DNA of 64,000 nucleotides from Oscillospiraceae bacterium (GTDB lineage Bacteria; Bacillota; Clostridia; Oscillospirales; CAG-272): positions 57,431 through 121,430 of the forward strand of contig SVTF01000001.1 of the NCBI GenBank assembly GCA_015063905.1. Direction: 5' to 3'. Below the pieces are notes generated by a model. It ran no database searches, was not told the DNA's origin, and saw nothing but the letters and a program-made list of their open reading frames with translations. The first letter of the stretch is position 1; every line of letters begins with the position of its first letter. Below are positions 42,044 through 50,875 of this stretch, piece by piece. The position numbers and the translations under genes are program-made.

Positions 42044-44038
42044 TTACTTATAAAAAATTACTTCAGTATCGGTGCTATCCGAGGTATCTGCAAAGCTTGC
42101 CAGGCGTTTGGCTCTTTCCCCGTCCGCCTCTCTTATATAGGATAGCAACAGTCCGACATTTGTCCAAAAAATGTACATCATTCCCTCATTTACCCATATG
42201 TTTGTTACAGTTCCGAGTATAAGAGAAACAATTATGCCGCACAAGAGCGCCAAGCCTATACTATGATCTTCATTCTGATTAGCTTTCGTGAAGCATCTGA
42301 AGCTGCGCTTAATAAGAAATACGATAAACAAAATGAAGGACATAAGACCGAAAATTCCCGACCAACACAATATCTGCAACCAAACAGACGCGCTGAAAAC
42401 GTCTGCGCATGACAACGTTGTTGAATATCTCGGAAGCACCGCCTCAAGTGCATGAGCTCCCGCGCCTATGCCGGACAGATTTCCGTCAAATATTATATCG
42501 AATATGGTTTTTGCCGCTTCCGTATTAACTGAGGAGCTATGCAATCTTATGGGCATGTATTCCCCAAGGATGCTTGAAAGATCGGGCCAACCAAAATTTG
42601 ATATTGCGAATGGATAGAGCATTACTGCGATCATGATTGGAATGGCAGCCATTATCAGCACGTTGAGAGATTTGTGACTATAGATCAACCAGAATACAAA
42701 GCACTCTATGATCAATGCCGCAACGATCTCATATCGCGCGCACATCCAGCAAGCCACAAGTGTGATCATACTTGCGATCACCATCGTAACAACTCCCTTT
42801 ACACTCTTTTTACTTGTAGCGTACGCGAATATTATCGGGAACACCATCACAGCCAATATACCAAACGCCTCTCCTCCATCCAGCACTGTCATAACGTCAA
42901 CGTGTGACAGATTGGATAGATGCTCACTTACAGGATCTGACATTCGATGCTCTATTCCATTATAGAATCCATCCCATATTCCTATTATAGAGCAAATTAT
43001 CAGCAAAGACATAAGCGTCTTGACACAGATCTTTATTCCCTTTTTTGATGAAATAAGATTATACGTGAGGAAAAATCCGCCCGCAGTCATTATCACATAG
43101 GATATTGCATCGTTCAACACAGTCACTCCGCCCAAAGTAAAGATACTTCCCGCGAAAATGAATGAGCAAAACAGGAATACCATGGTAAGCTCCGGACTGA
43201 AGTCCATAGATCTCCGCCTTTGTATAAGCTTTAATAGGTATGAAGCGGAGGTTATCAGTATCATGATAACAAGACCGGTTTTCGTCATCCCTGCGTATTG
43301 TAAAAAAGGAACTGCGACTATCGTCAATATAACTCCCGCCTCGGGATTGGAGAATATGAGATATATTCCGATTACACACAATAGCGCAACGGGCGCATAC
43401 CACTGTCCAAGGAAATGAGCCAATATTCCAGAGGCTATCGCAGATATGACCGCGAACAGCACGTATTGCTTTCCGCCGTATTGCTTGGTATTCTTGAGCT
43501 TTTCTTCGGGAATATCAAAGAAATCAAGCACTACCTTTCTCATTATTCTGCTTTTGGCAATAGCACCCGTTGCAGACTGAGTTGAGAACAGGAGCGGAAG
43601 CGAACAAACGGCAATTATCGCCGACGATATTATTACGTTCAAGTTTTTTGAGGCAATAATGCTTTGTCCATCCATCAGCACGATTATATAGTGTGCGATC
43701 GCGGACGTCAATCCGTAAAAGGTGAAAAACGTACCGTAAACGTTGAGTCGAAGATAAGCGAGAACTTTGCCAAAACCCGACAGCATGCGAACTATCACAT
43801 TTTTGCTCAACGAACGGGACAAGTTGAGTGATGCGATATTTATTTTCGCCTTGTTTCTGTTAGAGAAGCTCTGTGCGAGAAAGCTCCTTCTGCAATATGT
43901 ATTTTCATCAGACATGCTTTCGCCTACTCTGCCAAAGATAAAAAGCGAATACAAAAACGCAGTAAATCTATCCAGCATTTGCCACAAAAATGAGCCTGAC
44001 CTGTTTCTTTTCGGTCTAATTCTCTTTTCTCTGTCCAT
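42044..44038 (-). CDS. O-antigen-ligase-like (Wzy_C) polytopic membrane protein
   Basis: 664 residues with about 12-14 membrane segments after a basic N-terminus. A larger loop at about 365-395 and another at about 500-555 (WPDLSSILGEYMPIRLHSS...GIGAGAHALEAVLP) resemble the periplasmic loop of Wzy/WaaL-type proteins, which join glycans to each other or to a carrier. GAHALE could stand for the family's G(x)H motif. The ribosome site AAAGGAGG is strong. It follows trmD by 30 bases and precedes two DUF4330-like genes. Glycan polymerase or ligase function is inferred from topology. Confidence 0.7.
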   Translation of the reverse strand: MDREKRIRPKRNRSGSFLWQMLDRFTAFLYSLFIFGRVGESMSDENTYCRRSFLAQSFSNRNKAKINIASLNLSRSLSKNVIVRMLSGFGKVLAYLRLNVYGTFFTFYGLTSAIAHYIIVLMDGQSIIASKNLNVIISSAIIAVCSLPLLFSTQSATGAIAKSRIMRKVVLDFFDIPEEKLKNTKQYGGKQYVLFAVISAIASGILAHFLGQWYAPVALLCVIGIYLIFSNPEAGVILTIVAVPFLQYAGMTKTGLVIMILITSASYLLKLIQRRRSMDFSPELTMVFLFCSFIFAGSIFTLGGVTVLNDAISYVIMTAGGFFLTYNLISSKKGIKICVKTLMSLLIICSIIGIWDGFYNGIEHRMSDPVSEHLSNLSHVDVMTVLDGGEAFGILAVMVFPIIFAYATSKKSVKGVVTMVIASMITLVACWMCARYEIVAALIIECFVFWLIYSHKSLNVLIMAAIPIMIAVMLYPFAISNFGWPDLSSILGEYMPIRLHSSSVNTEAAKTIFDIIFDGNLSGIGAGAHALEAVLPRYSTTLSCADVFSASVWLQILCWSGIFGLMSFILFIVFLIKRSFRCFTKANQNEDHSIGLALLCGIIVSLILGTVTNIWVNEGMMYIFWTNVGLLLSYIREADGERAKRLASFADTSDSTDTEVIFYK

Positions 44039-44068
44039 AGCTCCTCCTTTCCAATACTAATATTTCCG

Positions 44069-44776
44069 TTAGTTTTTTTCTGTTTCAAGCAGATCGGGGC
44101 GCTGCTCCTCGGTAAGCCGTCTTGCACTATCATCGCGCCATTTATCAATGTTTGCGTGGTGTCCGGATATAAGCACGTCCGGTACCTTTACACCGTGAAA
44201 TTCATAAGGTCTTGTATATTGCGGATACTCGAGCATTCCCGAGGAAATGCTCTCTTTCTCGTAACATTCCGGGTCTGAGAGCACTCCGTCCACCAATCTT
44301 GATACGCAATCAACCAAAATAGTCGCGGGTATCTCTCCGCCCGTGAGAACGAAATCTCCTATGGATATCTCCTCGTCAACGATCTCATCAATTATGCGTC
44401 GGTCAACGCCCTCATAATGACCGCAAAGAATTATAACATTATCATACATAGCAAGCTCTTGTGCCTTTTTCTGATTCAAGACCTTGCCCGCAGGCGACAT
44501 ATATATCACTCTGCGGCTTGTATTTTCAACGCCTTCGCTCGCCTGACCGTCAAGAATCGCCTTATAGCAATTATATATCGGCGGTGCCATCATAAGCATC
44601 CCCTTGCCGCCGCCGTAAGGCGTGTCGTCTACTCTGCGATGCTTGTCCTCGGAATAGTCGCGGATGTTGTGCAATCGCACGTCGATCGCTCCGCTTTTTC
44701 TGGCTCTTCCAATAATACTTTCGGACAATACATAGTCCACAAGATCAGGAAAGAGCGTCATTATATCAAATCTCAT
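44069..44776 (-). CDS. trmD: tRNA (guanine37-N1)-methyltransferase TrmD
   Basis: 235 residues with the trefoil-knot core: MRFDIMTLFPDL, DDTPYGGGKGMLMM, ILCGHYEGVDRRI, ISIGDFVLTGGEIPA and the C-terminal SGHHANIDKWR. It methylates G37 of tRNAs that read CNN codons, preventing frameshifts. It follows rimM by 13 bases. The rpsP, KH-domain and rplS genes that usually flank rimM-trmD are missing. Confidence 0.97.
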   Translation of the reverse strand: MRFDIMTLFPDLVDYVLSESIIGRARKSGAIDVRLHNIRDYSEDKHRRVDDTPYGGGKGMLMMAPPIYNCYKAILDGQASEGVENTSRRVIYMSPAGKVLNQKKAQELAMYDNVIILCGHYEGVDRRIIDEIVDEEISIGDFVLTGGEIPATILVDCVSRLVDGVLSDPECYEKESISSGMLEYPQYTRPYEFHGVKVPDVLISGHHANIDKWRDDSARRLTEEQRPDLLETEKN

Positions 44777-44789
44777 ACAAATTACCTTT

Positions 44790-45314
44790 TCAGTCGTCTG
44801 ACAAAAGTCCGGGAATGGTATGAACGAATACGCCCTTATCTATATCAACTCTTTTGACAAATTCGTCCACAACGGGCATCATTCTCTCGCCCGACGGAGT
44901 GTTTACAACGTATATATCCGACGCCCCTCTGTTGATAACGTCCGAAATAGTTCCGTATACGCGTCCGTCTTGCTCATCAATGACCTCAAGTCCTATAAGG
45001 TCGGCGATAAAATAAGCACCGTCGGCGAGATCGAAGTCGGCTCTGGCAGCATAGAGCATGGTTCCCTTTGCAGCTATTGCCTTATCCATATCGTCAATTC
45101 CCTCAAGCGTTGCAATAACAAAGCTTTTGAATATCGACGCATGAATCACCTTTTTTTCTATATATTTGCCATTCTCACGCACAAACACGCGGCCAAGAGA
45201 GGCGAGGACCGAGGGGGTATCGCAAAGCGACTCCAGCTTAACGTCACCTCTGACCCCATGGGTGTTGATTATTTTAGCACATTCCAGATACTGTTTTTTT
45301 ACCATAACGTCCAT
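44790..45314 (-). CDS. rimM: 16S rRNA processing/30S maturation factor RimM
   Basis: 174 residues: an N-terminal beta-barrel (ECAKIINTHGVRGDVKLESL) and a PRC-barrel at about 95-165 (GAYFIADLIGLEVIDEQDG, then MMPVVDEFVKRVDI). RimM helps assemble the 30S head. Two starts are possible (ATG 45314 or 45305), neither with a strong ribosome site. It heads the rimM-trmD-ligase-DUF4330 unit. Confidence 0.94.
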   Translation of the reverse strand: MDVMVKKQYLECAKIINTHGVRGDVKLESLCDTPSVLASLGRVFVRENGKYIEKKVIHASIFKSFVIATLEGIDDMDKAIAAKGTMLYAARADFDLADGAYFIADLIGLEVIDEQDGRVYGTISDVINRGASDIYVVNTPSGERMMPVVDEFVKRVDIDKGVFVHTIPGLLSDD

Positions 45315-45346
45315 TCCAATACAAGTTCACATTATTATACAGAGTA

Positions 45347-45375
45347 ATTATATCACACAGTAACGTAAATTTCAA
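45347..45375 (-). promoter_or_regulatory. Promoter of rimM
   Basis: TTGAAA (45370-45375), 17 bases, TATAAT (45347-45352) on the - strand, TG-extended. Confidence 0.78.
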
Positions 45376-45444
45376 GACATTGAGTAAATTTTTTATATTT
45401 ATGGACAAACTCTCATAAATGCGCAAAAAATTTACAATTAGGTG

Positions 45445-45473
45445 TTGACTTTTTAGCGCTTTACGGGTAAAAT
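45445..45473 (+). promoter_or_regulatory. Promoter of yajC
   Basis: TTGACT (45445-45450), 17 bases, TAAAAT (45468-45473). It is divergent from the rimM promoter about 70 bases away. Confidence 0.75.
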
Positions 45474-45509
45474 ATAGAAGATAGTGATTTTTTTGAAAGG
45501 ATATTTGAA

Positions 45510-45845
45510 ATGTTGAACGTATTATTGCTTACAAGCGGAAATGGCTCCTCTCCTGCGAGCGATCCGTTTTCTTTGGTCCTTCCGATAATTTTCATCGTTC
45601 TTATTGCTGCAATGTGGTTCTTTGGCGGTCGCTCCCAGAGAAAACAGGAAAAGCAGCAAGCCGAGATGAGAAATAATCTTCAGGTTGGTGACGAAATAAC
45701 CACCATCGGCGGAATTATTGGTAAGGTCGTCAGCATCAAGGATGAGACCTGTGTCATCGAAACTACACGCGAGAGAACAAAGATCCGCATTTTGAGAACC
45801 GCGATCAGCCGTGTAGACGTAAAAGCAGAAGACTCTATAGACTGA
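45510..45845 (+). CDS. yajC: Preprotein translocase subunit YajC
   Basis: 111 residues. A glycine/serine-rich start and one membrane segment (FSLVLPIIFIVLIAAMWFFGG, about 20-42) precede a cytoplasmic domain with the family core NLQVGDEITTIGGIIGKVVSI. YajC joins SecDF at the Sec translocon. AAAGGA precedes the ATG. A TIGR04086 gene follows, the same neighbour as yrbF-yrzE in B. subtilis. Confidence 0.93.
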   Translation: MLNVLLLTSGNGSSPASDPFSLVLPIIFIVLIAAMWFFGGRSQRKQEKQQAEMRNNLQVGDEITTIGGIIGKVVSIKDETCVIETTRERTKIRILRTAISRVDVKAEDSID

Positions 45846-45853
45846 TAGTAAAG

Positions 45854-45882
45854 TAATAAAAAATCCTCCCTTTGCATACACT
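45854..45882 (+). promoter_or_regulatory. Possible sigma-E-type sporulation promoter of the TIGR04086 gene
   Basis: TAATAAA (45854-45860, 5 of 7 to KMATATT), 14 bases, then CATACACT (45875-45882), which matches the B. subtilis sigma-E -10 CATACANT fully. The predicted start of transcription lies inside the loop-side of the hairpin at 45865-45915. Confidence 0.5.
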
Positions 45883-45923
45883 TTATCGAATGTTCGATAA
45901 AGCATATAAGGGAGGCTTTTTTT
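45865..45923 (+). terminator. yajC terminator that also holds the next gene's ribosome site
   Basis: CCTCCCTT pairs with AAGGGAGG, and inside it TTTATCGA(A) pairs with (T)TCGATAAA; seven T follow. The 3' arm GGGAGG serves as the Shine-Dalgarno of the TIGR04086 gene, whose ATG comes directly after the T-run. Confidence 0.8.
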
Positions 45924-46451
45924 ATGCAAAGATCTCAAGGCAGATACCCAACTCCAAAACCAAAATCAGCAAGTGGAGCATTAACAAGACGACGCGCTTC
46001 TCTTCCCGGATTGCGCGCGTCAGAGGTCGAGGATCAGGGGCTATTTGTTACTGTTATCAAAAAAGCTTTGTTTGGACTTGCGGGATTTATCTTGTCCGGA
46101 CTTATACTTGTAACATTTGCTTGCTTCATCGCCTACTCAAGCGCGGATCCCGGTTCACTAATAACACCGATCGCAACAGCGATCCTGCTTATATCCTCAT
46201 TCATAGGCGGGTTTATCACCGCAAAGCTCGTGCATGAATCCCCCTTGCTTTGCGGGATCGTATGCGGTGCTATGTGCACTGTTTCAATGCTGATCTTATC
46301 GCTTTGCTTTACGGGCGCGCAGTCATCTCACTACACCTTTTTCCAAGGTCTGCTATTGCACGCCTTCGCTATTCTCTTTTCCATTCTCGGCGCATACGCA
46401 GGAAATTTCAAAAGAAAGCCAAATCCGAGAAAAAGACGGTTTGGCAACTGA
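45924..46451 (+). CDS. TIGR04086 family membrane protein (YrzE-like)
   Basis: 175 residues. A basic N-terminus of about 45 residues is followed by four membrane segments (about 48-70, 80-100, 108-128 and 140-160) and a basic tail. The size, four-helix layout and position after yajC fit TIGR04086, a family I recall as largely restricted to endospore-forming Firmicutes; its function is unknown. The ribosome site GGGAGG lies in the stem of the preceding hairpin. Confidence 0.78.
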   Translation: MQRSQGRYPTPKPKSASGALTRRRASLPGLRASEVEDQGLFVTVIKKALFGLAGFILSGLILVTFACFIAYSSADPGSLITPIATAILLISSFIGGFITAKLVHESPLLCGIVCGAMCTVSMLILSLCFTGAQSSHYTFFQGLLLHAFAILFSILGAYAGNFKRKPNPRKRRFGN

Positions 46452-46467
46452 TAGTTCGCGCAAAACG

Positions 46468-46503
46468 CAAAAGAACCAACGCCTGTGGCGCTGGTTCTTT
46501 TTG
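46468..46503. terminator. Bidirectional terminator between convergent genes
   Basis: AGAACCAACGCC pairs with GGCGCTGGTTCT (12 bp, one G-U, 3-base loop), with A-rich left and T5 right flanks. It serves the TIGR04086 gene on + and the repeat lipoprotein gene on -. Confidence 0.9.
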
Positions 46504-46518
46504 TTATATTAGTAGCTC

Positions 46519-49023
46519 TTATTCTGCGGGAGGGACAAAGGTAAGTCCTTTGATATAAGCGGTATCGTTGTAGCTGGACACCGAGCTATCCTTGGAATAT
46601 TCAAATTCAATAACGTCTCCCGCATTAACGGCAATATCGTATGTTTGATACGCCGTATCTCCGGAGCAAGAGATTAAGACTTCACCGTTTTTATACACAT
46701 AAAGCATATCACAGCCTGACTCAGAAGATGTTCTGTACTGGAAGGTGTAATGACCGTCAGCGGTGGCCACAACGTGATAATACGCCTTGGTGTATTCGAC
46801 GTACTGATTGTTAGAAGTAAGAACGTCTACGGGGTTGTTGTAGTCATCGTACTCTACCGATGTATCGAAGGAGTATCCGGAATCCGAAACATACTCTTCA
46901 AAATGAAGGTCTCTGATGTATGCGCAGTCATTTTCGTACGAATTCGAATAATCCTTTATATACTTGAACTCAATAACGTCACCCTTATACACCTTGATCT
47001 TAGCGTTCACGTAACTGTCATTTGATCCCGAACGGGACAACTCACAATAATCGTTAACGTACACCTCAAAATAATCGCACGAATCGGAGGAAACCAGATA
47101 GTCAAAAACGAGATATCCAAAATCCGTGGCTGTAACCGTATAATAAGCCGTGGAATTGTCGACTCCCTTATTGTTGGAAACAAGAATTTCTACGGTATCT
47201 CCGTTATCGTTAGTTCCCATCGTTTCGTCAAAGCCGTATCCGTAGGGGTTAGACTCATCCAATTCCTCAAAGGTAAGGCCACTGATATATGCCTGGTCAT
47301 TACCGGAATCTCCCGAGCTATCCTTAGAATAGAAGAATTCAAGAACGTCACCCTCGTAAACTATAACGGTACACATCTCATAGGATGTCTCTCCCGAGCA
47401 GTAGAACAACCTATCGCTCGAGCTATTTACGCATGCCCAGAATTGATCCCAACCGGACTCGGATGAAACTCTGTAGTAGAACGTGTAGCGACCGTAAGTG
47501 GGAGCTACCACTCTGTAATAAGCCGTTGATCCACTAATGCCTTGATTGTTGGAAACAAGAACATCGGCACTGACACTTTCGTCCTGCTCAAAGCCGTATT
47601 CATATCCCCAGTTGTCATCGGGAGCGATGGTTTCTGTACTGTCAGTCGTGTCAGTTTCCACTGTGGACTCTCCATACTCATCGAAGCGAAGGCCCTTGAT
47701 ACGCGCGCAGTCGGCGCCATACGAATTAGAACCGTCTTTTTCATACTTGAACTCGATAGTGTCTCCCTCTTCGACCTCAAGCTCAAACCATTGATAATTA
47801 TAATCCTCTCCGGAGTGACGTAAAACGGTCATGCCGTTATGAATTACGTAGAATACATCATATGAGCTTTCAGAAATAACCTTGTAGTCGAAACGTAGGT
47901 ATCCGTCGTAGGGAGCCTCTACCATCATATACGAGCAAGAGCTGTTTACGTTGTCGTTGGTAGATATAAGAATTTCTACGGAATTTCCATTTTCATCAAC
48001 TGATTGTGTTTCAACAACGAACTCGTATTCGCGTTCGTCCGTACCAGTAGTTTCAGTAGTCTCAGTAGTCTCACCATCGTCATAGTCGGTGATCAAAGCG
48101 AGGGGGACATAGTAATAATCGTTGTCGCAGAACACCTTGCCCCATTCATTGTCATCACTTACACCTACAATGTCAAGGATATATCCGTAACCAACGTTCC
48201 AATACTCGGATCCGTTGCCATAATACAAAATAGTATCGTTGTATATGGTTATAACCTTACCATAGTAATCATAGTAATTGAGCTCGCCGGGGGCTACGTT
48301 AGCGCCCGTTGTCTCCTCATTGGTATCAATGCCTGAGAATATATCTTCCCACTCAAAAATGCCATCATTGCAGTTAAATTCCAGACCATCGTTTGCGATT
48401 ATAACGTTATTGAAAAGCGCAACGATCTGATCAAGCGATCCGTGATATGTGATCTCGTAAAGATCATAGCACGAACGGAATGCCGTGGAACAAATAACCT
48501 TTGTATCCTGATGCACCTCGCAGATCGACGCACTCATGTCTGATACCATTATCAGCAAAACGTACGGATTGCTCTTATTTCCCAGATAAAGCGCATGATC
48601 GTACTCATTGTAAGCAAGGCTGTAACAACCGTCAAATACGTTGTTACCAATGCCCGCAAGATTTTTGGACAGAGAAACATCCTTGAGATTAGGGCAGTCT
48701 TTGAACGCACTGTCACCAATATAGGTCACGCTATCGGGGATGGTTACCTTTTTAAGCTTTTCAAGCCCCTCGAATGCGGAAGGCGCAATCTGTGTTACTG
48801 CCTTTTTCTTATACTTCTTTGGAATCGTGATCGTTTTTACATCCTCGTCATCAATTGCAACGACCGCATACGTTCCGTCATCAAGCTTTTGGTATTCTAA
48901 TCCTTCTGTTCCCTCGTCTTCGGATTCTTTTTCGTCCTTGTCAGAACCAAAAATATTACACGACGAAAGAACCAAGATCAAGCACAACAACAGCGACAAA
49001 AGCGCTAAAGCTCTCTTTTTCAT
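46519..49023 (-). CDS. Secreted multidomain lipoprotein: leucine-rich repeats, SH3-like segment, four tandem modules
   Basis: 834 residues from ATG 49023. A lipoprotein signal ends LSSC near residue 22, followed by an acidic linker. Three or so LRR_5 repeats (AFEGLEKLKKVTIPDSVTYIG, about 85-150) and a partial fourth come next. A tyrosine-rich segment at about 240-320 (YGNGSEYWNVGYGYILDIVG) resembles bacterial SH3. A TETTETTGT linker leads to four modules of about 100 residues. Each has VEILxSNN, AYYxVxAxxxGxYxFxYxxSSES, an SG turn, VxxGDxIEFxYxKDxS and AYIxGLxF, probably beta-sandwiches. I do not recognise the module; carbohydrate or protein binding is a guess. The gene has its own promoter. 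Confidence 0.85.
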   Translation of the reverse strand: MKKRALALLSLLLCLILVLSSCNIFGSDKDEKESEDEGTEGLEYQKLDDGTYAVVAIDDEDVKTITIPKKYKKKAVTQIAPSAFEGLEKLKKVTIPDSVTYIGDSAFKDCPNLKDVSLSKNLAGIGNNVFDGCYSLAYNEYDHALYLGNKSNPYVLLIMVSDMSASICEVHQDTKVICSTAFRSCYDLYEITYHGSLDQIVALFNNVIIANDGLEFNCNDGIFEWEDIFSGIDTNEETTGANVAPGELNYYDYYGKVITIYNDTILYYGNGSEYWNVGYGYILDIVGVSDDNEWGKVFCDNDYYYVPLALITDYDDGETTETTETTGTDEREYEFVVETQSVDENGNSVEILISTNDNVNSSCSYMMVEAPYDGYLRFDYKVISESSYDVFYVIHNGMTVLRHSGEDYNYQWFELEVEEGDTIEFKYEKDGSNSYGADCARIKGLRFDEYGESTVETDTTDSTETIAPDDNWGYEYGFEQDESVSADVLVSNNQGISGSTAYYRVVAPTYGRYTFYYRVSSESGWDQFWACVNSSSDRLFYCSGETSYEMCTVIVYEGDVLEFFYSKDSSGDSGNDQAYISGLTFEELDESNPYGYGFDETMGTNDNGDTVEILVSNNKGVDNSTAYYTVTATDFGYLVFDYLVSSDSCDYFEVYVNDYCELSRSGSNDSYVNAKIKVYKGDVIEFKYIKDYSNSYENDCAYIRDLHFEEYVSDSGYSFDTSVEYDDYNNPVDVLTSNNQYVEYTKAYYHVVATADGHYTFQYRTSSESGCDMLYVYKNGEVLISCSGDTAYQTYDIAVNAGDVIEFEYSKDSSVSSYNDTAYIKGLTFVPPAE

Positions 49024-49087
49024 TACCTTTTCTCCCTTGAATTTATTATTTTGGTATGCTAAATGGTTTCGATAAGCCTCCAATATA

Positions 49088-49116
49088 ATTGTATCACAGT
49101 TTTATGTAAATGTCAA
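49088..49116 (-). promoter_or_regulatory. Promoter of the repeat lipoprotein gene
   Basis: TTGACA (49111-49116), 17 bases, TACAAT (49088-49093) on the - strand, TG-extended. The -35 lies just past the recO stop. Confidence 0.82.
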
Positions 49117-49122
49117 GCATAT

Positions 49123-49920
49123 TTACTTAAGTGTCTTATAGAAATCAAGAGATCCAAATGATCTGCCTAAATGGTTGAGAATATAATTCTCGGTTGTTCG
49201 AGATAGATCCGCAAGCTCTCCCGCGTCACTGATCTCAAAGGAAAATATCTTATTTTGCGGTGCTCCCGCGACAAATCGCAACGCCGCAAGAACCGTTGGC
49301 GACACTCCGCATAACACATTCGCCTGGGGCACATCCTCAAATTCCTTTGATATTTTCGGCACGTGGCTCGCGCGCCTCGCCATACAATCGGTACATATAA
49401 GCTTTCCGCCCATAATATCAAGATACATAAAATCTGAATAGCGCTCTTTGCAATACGCGCAATACGAAAGCTCGGGCGCATATCCCGACATAACCGCCGC
49501 GCGCATCTCAAATACTGCCTTTATTAGCTCGATATTCTTCTCTCCCTTGCCTATAAGATACAAGGAATTGAGCAAAAGCCGCATTATTTCCCCGCTGTCC
49601 TCATCTTCCTCGTCGGTCAACTCGTTTGACAGATCGCAAAGATATGAAGCAAGCGCCACACGCTCGATATCCTTTGATATATCGTAAAAATGCTCCAAAA
49701 CACTTCCCGACTTGAGCCAATATATTGAGCTGCTCTTGTTGATCTCAAAGTTTCCGTATATGAAAAGCTGGGATACAGCGGTATTTTTATTGTTTGGAGA
49801 TCTGCCACCCTTGACCATAACTGCAAGTCTGCCGCGATCAGGCGTTATTATGTACAAAAGCTTGTCTGAAACGCCCACGTCAATTATGCGCGTAACAACA
49901 CCGTCGGTAGCAAAAGCCAC
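49123..49920 (-). CDS. recO: DNA repair protein RecO
   Basis: 265 residues: an N-terminal OB fold (TDGVVTRIIDVGVSDKLLYIIT), a helical part and a zinc-binding loop (YCAYCKERY...GKLICTDC, about 155-180). RecO anneals strands and helps load RecA in RecFOR repair. The start is GTG with GGAGGGAG six bases upstream. It follows era by 64 bases, the usual Firmicutes order; the gap holds a short GC-rich hairpin. Confidence 0.94.
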   Translation of the reverse strand: MAFATDGVVTRIIDVGVSDKLLYIITPDRGRLAVMVKGGRSPNNKNTAVSQLFIYGNFEINKSSSIYWLKSGSVLEHFYDISKDIERVALASYLCDLSNELTDEEDEDSGEIMRLLLNSLYLIGKGEKNIELIKAVFEMRAAVMSGYAPELSYCAYCKERYSDFMYLDIMGGKLICTDCMARRASHVPKISKEFEDVPQANVLCGVSPTVLAALRFVAGAPQNKIFSFEISDAGELADLSRTTENYILNHLGRSFGSLDFYKTLK

Positions 49921-49984
49921 AGTTCTCCCTCCTTTATCGCATCACTATTATTCAGCGCGGCACGTCGGTGCGCCATACGCCTCA

Positions 49985-50875
49985 TTATTCCTCGGTATAT
50001 CCGAAATCTGTCAATCCCCTTTGGTTATCTCGCCAGTTTTCCTTGACCTTTACCCAAAGATTGAGATAAACCTTTGTGCCGAATATGGTCTCAAGATCTG
50101 CTCTGGCATAAGAACCGACTCGCTTTAATTCCTCACCGTTCTTACCAACGATGATGCCTTTATGCGATGCTTTCTCGCAGAAGATCTCCGCGCGTATGCT
50201 TACAAGACTTCCCTCATCCTTGAATTCTTCAATAGCAACGGCAATGCCGTGCGGTATTTCCTTATTCAGCGTGCGCAAAAGCTTTTCTCTTATAACCTCT
50301 GCCGCTACCTGTCTTTCCGACTGATCGGTCACCATATCCTCGGGAAAGAAAAAGTCTGACTCCGCAAGAAAAGGAGTGCACTCGTCAAGCACGGATTCAA
50401 CGCCCTTTCCATTTTTGGCGCACATAGGAACCACCGCGCAAAAATCATGTAGCGCGGCGTACTCGGTTATTCTTTCCGCGATCTCCTCTCTGCGATAAAG
50501 ATCGACCTTATTAAGTGCCAAAACGCAAGGAGTTTTTGTACTCTGAACGTACTTTATCACGTTCTTTTCAACGTCCGAGACGGGTTTTCCCGTGTCTACC
50601 ACAAGTATCACCGCATCCGCATCCTGCATGGACGAGTTTGCCGTTTTTACCATATAGGTACCCAAAGAGTTGCGCGGCTTAAATATACCGGGGGTGTCAA
50701 GAAAAACGTACTGGTCGTCTCCCTTTGTGTGTATTCCGATTATTCTGTTTCTTGTGGTCTGCGGCTTGGATGAAACAATTGCCACCTTTTCGCCGAGTAT
50801 GGTGTTGAGAAGCGTGGACTTTCCAACGTTTGGACGTCCCACGATAGCTATAAATCCCGTTCTTTTCATCGTCAT
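49985..50875 (-). CDS. era: GTPase Era
   Basis: About 296 residues. GTPase motifs are GRPNVGKST (G1), a switch region TTRNRIIGI, FLDTPGIF (G3) and ALNKVDLY (G4). The C-terminal KH domain includes GIIVGKNGEELKRVG. Era binds the 3' end of 16S rRNA in 30S assembly. Starts at ATG 50875 or ATG 50869; the first overlaps the upstream stop by ATGA. Confidence 0.97.
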   Translation of the reverse strand: MTMKRTGFIAIVGRPNVGKSTLLNTILGEKVAIVSSKPQTTRNRIIGIHTKGDDQYVFLDTPGIFKPRNSLGTYMVKTANSSMQDADAVILVVDTGKPVSDVEKNVIKYVQSTKTPCVLALNKVDLYRREEIAERITEYAALHDFCAVVPMCAKNGKGVESVLDECTPFLAESDFFFPEDMVTDQSERQVAAEVIREKLLRTLNKEIPHGIAVAIEEFKDEGSLVSIRAEIFCEKASHKGIIVGKNGEELKRVGSYARADLETIFGTKVYLNLWVKVKENWRDNQRGLTDFGYTEE

